This document shows positions 62,169-64,000 of a stretch of 64,000 nt of DNA, in pieces. Under the pieces are notes generated by a model, which was given only the letters and a program-made list of their open reading frames with translations, did not search any database and was not told the DNA's origin. Within the stretch, counting starts at the first letter, position 1; the number at the start of each line of letters is the position of its first letter. The DNA is taken from assembly GCA_949317995.1 (NCBI GenBank), contig OX439035.1, positions 82,213,959-82,277,958 on the forward strand, in the 5' to 3' direction. This DNA is from Acholoe squamosa. Taxonomy: Eukaryota > Annelida > Polychaeta > Phyllodocida > Polynoidae. A program made the position numbers and the translations under genes.

Positions 62169-64000
62169 CTGCAAGAAATAAGATATTGGAGACCTATTAT
62201 AGTTAACTGTTAACGTTATACAGTAGATACGTATCAAATTTCTCCTATTGCAAGTGAAAGAATAGAGGTTGATAAACTGAACAGTATTAGGAGCAATGCA
62301 ATGCTTTAAAACCATGCAGTATGTAAGGGAAACCTCTATGGAGATTTTTATAATAGTTCTGGTTTGTTATACAATAGAAGGTGGACTCTTTGTGTTGTAG
62401 CTTTCACATGACGAGGATGAAATATATCTATCCATCCTTACAATGGGTGACAATCGTCAATGGTGGAGGGAGAAGATACATGCAGTATTAGAAACCGTAT
62501 GCAATTTAATAAAAAGTAGTCCCCCTTGGCATCCAGTGCTACCCATGTAACCGCTGAGGAATTGGATGGGGGGGCTGCGGGGGGGGGGAGGGTTGCCAAT
62601 GGTACCCATAATAGTCAGACCAAAATCTGAGGGTAAAGTTCTAGTCTACATTAGTATTATTTCTGTTTTTTAGTCATTCCATACACGATATACTTTTCAT
62701 AGTATTTCAGTAGTATTGTTATCGTTTTGTGAGTAGGCTACAAAATAGGACACTATAATTGTAATAAAATTTGTTCTACATTGGAGAACCCGAATGAGAC
62801 AAAAATGTTAATTCATTTTGGATGTATATTAAAAAGAGACAGATCAACATCTATAATGTTACTTATTTTCAAGACAAAAACCGTCATGCGACTTATCAAT
62901 GGTGGTTTAGGTAGATATAAACGACACAGTTGTAATGGCACTCACTGGATGACAGACAGGGGAGGCAGAGGAGACCTGAATATATACATATTGGAGACGG
63001 CAAAATATTATTAGTCTTTGGGCGTCATCTAATAGTCGAGAGAAATAATTGATGGTCCTGAGGCAAGCTATCAGGTTCAAAGTTTATATTTTCTATTCAA
63101 AGTAATACTTCACAGGCAGTGTATGGCTGTTTTGAAAAGTAAAGGCGGCAAGCAAAGTCAAGGATACTTCAATTATAGAAATACATATCTATATCCCCAT
63201 CTGTTCAAACCCATTTTTATCTTTGAAAAAGTATACATGTAGTGGGATTGCATTATATTGTTGGGGTGTGCTATGGCAATGAGTTGATGCAAGTCATGAG
63301 GAGAGAGTGAATCTCAAGGATAGCTCAGAATTGATATATGTTTGTACATGTATGAATTAGATGTAAAAGTAGAAGTGGAGATATAAACCTGCTGTATGGG
63401 GACATTTTAGTACAGAACAATACATTTACAATGGATTTAATGTTTTGATAGTGCTAAAACATTAAATCCATGATGTTCAGCACTTGGCTATATGACAGGA
63501 TGAGTCAGCGTCCATGGTATATCTGGACAAAAGAGCACTGAGCCCATGAAATCACACAGCTATTGAAACATTAAGAATATTTATTAGTCCAAGTAAGCAC
63601 TCTATAGTAACCTAGTTTCCAGAACAAAGCACTATGCAAATTCTATATATTCAATATGAAACACACAGCATCAACTACTCTGAAACATTAATTGCAATTT
63701 ACTTTTTTAGGTTTCTATTTTAGCTAACTTATCTTCCTAGAACATATCAATAATTTGATAACGTGAATGTGTACACTGTGCTCTGGGTCGTTCTGTAAAC
63801 TATGTTAGATGTTCAGTCAAGTAAAACATATGCTATATTATTACGAAATTGAAAAGCAAACCTATAAACTTATACATGTCCTCCACGACTGAAAATGTCA
63901 TGCGAACCATCACACGATGACAAAATGTGGCAAAATACTAAATGGTGAAAAATGTTGCAATACGTTTAAGCTCTGAAGACAAGAACTTAAGAAAAACTTT
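62169..64000 (-). other. CaV1 upstream intron, no exon found
   Basis: AT-rich with a G run (62568-62590) and a hairpin at 63431-63471. The exons for domain I and the beta-binding site must lie further upstream, outside the window. Confidence 0.7.
63431..63471. repeat. 16-bp perfect hairpin
   Basis: ATGGATTTAATGTTTT (63431-63446) and its exact reverse complement (63456-63471) flank a 9-base loop. Significance unknown. Confidence 0.85.

Noticed and set aside
62169-64000. Further upstream CaV1 exons or a promoter
   Set aside because: No sequence resembling the beta-subunit-binding site, IS6 or a 5' UTR was recognised.

Overview
This is a piece of animal nuclear DNA. It is AT-rich and intron-rich, with many short dispersed and tandem repeats. 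Almost all of it (minus strand, 62168 down to 11197, plus a probable long 3' UTR below that) is the downstream part of one gene, the alpha-1 pore subunit of an L-type (CaV1) voltage-gated calcium channel. I placed 36 exon positions (38 exon sequences, because two positions have alternative tandem copies). The splice phases close at every junction, giving 1,708 codons plus a stop. The 5' end (N-terminus, domain I, most of the I-II linker) lies beyond position 64000. A single CaV1-type gene with conserved vertebrate-like exon boundaries, and the style of the intronic repeats, suggest a marine invertebrate. A deuterostome such as an echinoderm is likely, but the species cannot be fixed from this sequence.

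Layout by increasing coordinate: 1-2522 is an intron or upstream region of a plus-strand caveolin gene, rich in palindromic repeats. 2523-2846 is the last caveolin exon, with a poly(A) signal at 3061. 2847-11196 is the convergent intergenic region and presumed CaV1 3' UTR. 11197-31005 holds the CaV1 cytoplasmic C-terminus (IQ domain, RR-x-x-S site, distal regulatory domain, VTTL terminus). 31557-32700 holds the pre-IQ and EF-hand exons. 32573-44232 is domain IV. 45438-54537 is domain III. 54936-57203 is the II-III linker, and 57037-59306 is domain II. 62078-62168 is the end of the I-II linker. Beyond that only intron sequence is seen.

The three pore loops in the window carry the acidic filter glutamates (TGEDW, FEGW, TGEAW), and the S4 segments, IQ domain and EF-hand are intact, so the channel looks functional. 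Two positions are candidates for mutually exclusive splicing: the IVS3 exon, as in other CaV1 genes, and a IIIS5 exon pair that differ in protein by one residue (Gln or Glu) although 13 silent changes have accumulated. The second pair is the most interesting observation here. Caveolin and L-type channels meet physically in caveolae in vertebrate muscle, so their tail-to-tail adjacency is worth checking for conservation.

The introns hold several non-autonomous DNA-transposon families: a TA-flanked family with CCGTAATCTC ends, a 130-bp element, a 176-bp element and an 870-bp TTA-flanked foldback. They also hold two copies of a foldback element whose stem arms changed together, two tRNA-SINE-like copies, a 66-bp minisatellite and a large nested tandem array. 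No retrovirus-like or LTR element was recognised.
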